Notes under the pieces: model-generated | The model's input: only the letters and a program-made list of their open reading frames with translations | Databases searched by the model: none | Told to the model about the DNA's origin: nothing | Origin: Chondrus crispus | Taxonomy: Eukaryota > Rhodophyta > Florideophyceae > Gigartinales > Gigartinaceae | Assembly (NCBI RefSeq): GCF_000350225.1 | Contig: NW_005179130.1 | Span: 62,001 to 126,000 of the forward strand | DNA: 64,000 nucleotides | Reading direction: 5' to 3' | Part shown: positions 63,101-64,000 of the stretch, in pieces | How the letters are laid out: each line of letters begins with the position of its first letter | How positions within the stretch are numbered: the first letter of the stretch is position 1 | Translations under genes and position numbers: made by a program

Positions 63101-64000
63101 GCAGAACCGAAGAGAGCCGTCTTTCTTCGGTACGAGCACCACGGGGGACGCCCACTCAGTGCTCGCGGGTTCGATAACCCCTGTCTTCAACATCTTGTTG
63201 ACCTCTTTCGCGACCATTTCGCGCATGTCCGGGCCCTTCCGATAGGGCAAAGACCGAATCGGTTTCGTTCCCGGTTCCAGGGGAATGCGGTGCTCGGTGG
63301 CTTGGATCGTTCCGACCGCAGCGCTCCACAGACTCGAGTGCTTACGGAGCATCTCGAGTACGTGGCCACGGAGCTTTTCATCATCGATGTATGACACGTC
63401 GATCTCTTTTTCCCAATCCATCGGTGGATTTTCGGGATCCTTTTGCTGGGGGAGTACAGTACCCCTCGCCGTCGGTTGGCATAAAGGTGACCGTTCGTCC
63501 GGGTTGACCCCCCTGCCGCCGGCGGTGGTCTTATCGTCGGAGTTAGATTGGCCAACTCCTACCCCACCGACTTGATCGGTCAATTCGGCCAGGTGTAGCG
63601 CCTGCGCGATCCCCTCAGCGACCTTACGTTCGGGTGTGAGGATCGCGAGGGGGTTGCGCTTCGCGTATCCCACGACGGTGTGCTCCAGAAGCCGCCTCTC
63701 CCGCCGTGAGAAATTCGCGACGATGACGTCGAAGGTCCGATTCGGTAGGACCTCCACGACGCTATTCGTCAGCCTCACTCCATGTCGCGGTTGGAGTGAG
63801 GGCTTGGATTCCAGGAACACGAGGCCCCTCCCCGCGGTTGTCACACGCACGCAGGCTTCTGACATCGCGGGGATGGTAACCCAGCGGGCGATTCGGATCG
63901 CCTGCGGGGTCTCCTCGCGTACGTCCGGCCGACCCGTGTGTCGCCCGTGTCGCCTGGTAGGGGGAGTCGGCTCCCCCTTTCCGTCGACGATGGCGACGGA
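60079..64000 (-). pseudogene. pol: Chromo-II copy B pol, partial, at least two frameshifts
   Basis: Enters from the right edge and reads leftwards: linker (IPAMSEACVRVTTAG), RT (LRFCVDYRRLNAK, HLRMPFGLKGAPATFQ, YLDD), RNase H (MIDTDASAYQLG, and GYWSYSLSD where copy A has a stop). A shift near 61885 follows, then a stretch in another frame (about 61880-61450; VDDFRQTVLARQSESRDSEF), then another shift near 61445. Last come the integrase zinc region (HPGQNHMYYTLRREYYW, CRTC), the core (FIDILGPF, LLSDNGPQF, NGQVERYNRT), AVGPYRV and the chromodomain (YAFERLLKHRAMEDGTIEFL). The stop of copy A (after VNADVHS) is lost, so this frame runs to 60079. Gag lies outside the window. Confidence 0.9.
60129..60160 (-). 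promoter_or_regulatory. Hairpin plus polypurine module at end of pol, Chromo-II copy B
   Basis: On the minus strand CGTGAACG-CGGA-CGTTCACG (60160-60141, 8-bp perfect stem) is followed by CTTGGGGAGGGGG. Same position and structure as 14901-14934 in copy A, and homologous to the module beside this element's own 3' LTR (40392-40358). Confidence 0.6.

Larger units (their letters stand above)
39747..64000 (-). mobile_element. Chromo-II copy B, interrupted by Chromo-I copy 2
   Basis: A minus-strand Ty3/Gypsy element of the Chromo-II family. From right to left it has pol (64000 to about 60136; the 5' part lies beyond the window), a spacer, the antisense ORF (40684-42926, reading plus) and a 3' LTR (39747-40357). 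A complete 15.2-kb Chromo-I element (43774-58982) sits in the spacer between pol and the antisense ORF. Without it the spacer would be about 1.9 kb, close to the 2.4 kb of copy A. Pol has frameshifts and the antisense ORF has stops, so this copy is dead. Confidence 0.9.

Noticed and set aside
1..64000. CRISPR arrays, rRNA and tRNA genes, bacterial-type operons
   Set aside because: I saw no regularly spaced repeats, no rRNA cores and no complete tRNA cloverleaf; the gene content is eukaryotic.

Overview
The window is nuclear DNA of a eukaryote and is dominated by nested LTR retrotransposons. Evidence for this is two families of Ty3/Gypsy elements with chromodomains, two Ty1/Copia elements, long non-coding spacers, GT-AG intron candidates and a 100-N scaffold gap. 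The organism cannot be fixed from sequence alone. Intron-poor secreted or membrane ORFs in a GC-rich genome packed with Gypsy and Copia elements would fit a red alga, but that is inference and an oomycete or another protist is possible. I call the two Ty3/Gypsy families Chromo-I and Chromo-II.

Layout. 1-1718: unassigned, perhaps a broken host gene. 1719-9549: Chromo-I copy 1 (5'-truncated), ending in an LTR at 8499-9549 that abuts a minus-strand Chromo-II pol fragment (9550-10411). 10412-20598: Chromo-II copy A (plus, 5'-truncated, 3' LTR 20006-20598). 20599-23346: decayed Copia remnant with an assembly gap (20845-20944). 23762-25132: single-exon membrane-protein gene (minus). 25203-31002: complete young Copia element with 392-bp LTRs and a perfect CAAAT target duplication. 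31003-39746: host-like island with a divergent pair of Cys-rich secreted-protein genes (32608-34579 minus, broken; 34889-35941 plus), a possible terminal exon (36289-36557 minus), a decayed region and a perfect 24-bp hairpin. 39747-64000: Chromo-II copy B (minus), split by Chromo-I copy 2 (43774-58982, 15.2 kb with both LTRs).

The most interesting feature is shared by both Ty3 families. Each carries a long extra ORF on the opposite strand, placed between pol and the 3' LTR. In Chromo-I it is 488 and 571 codons, uninterrupted in both copies, and its codon changes are mostly synonymous although the surrounding spacer is barely alignable and pol is broken. In Chromo-II it is a different protein of about 750-800 residues, present in both copies but damaged. 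In Chromo-II the segment with this ORF is bracketed by a duplicated module (hairpin plus polypurine tract), one copy at the end of pol and one against the 3' LTR. Antisense extra ORFs at this position are known from the plant Tat lineage (for example Grande). Finding two dissimilar ones in chromodomain-bearing families here is the main candidate for something undescribed.

One Copia element looks potentially functional. All Ty3 pol genes here contain stops, frameshifts or truncations, although the Chromo-I copy 2 LTRs still differ at only about eight positions by my reading.
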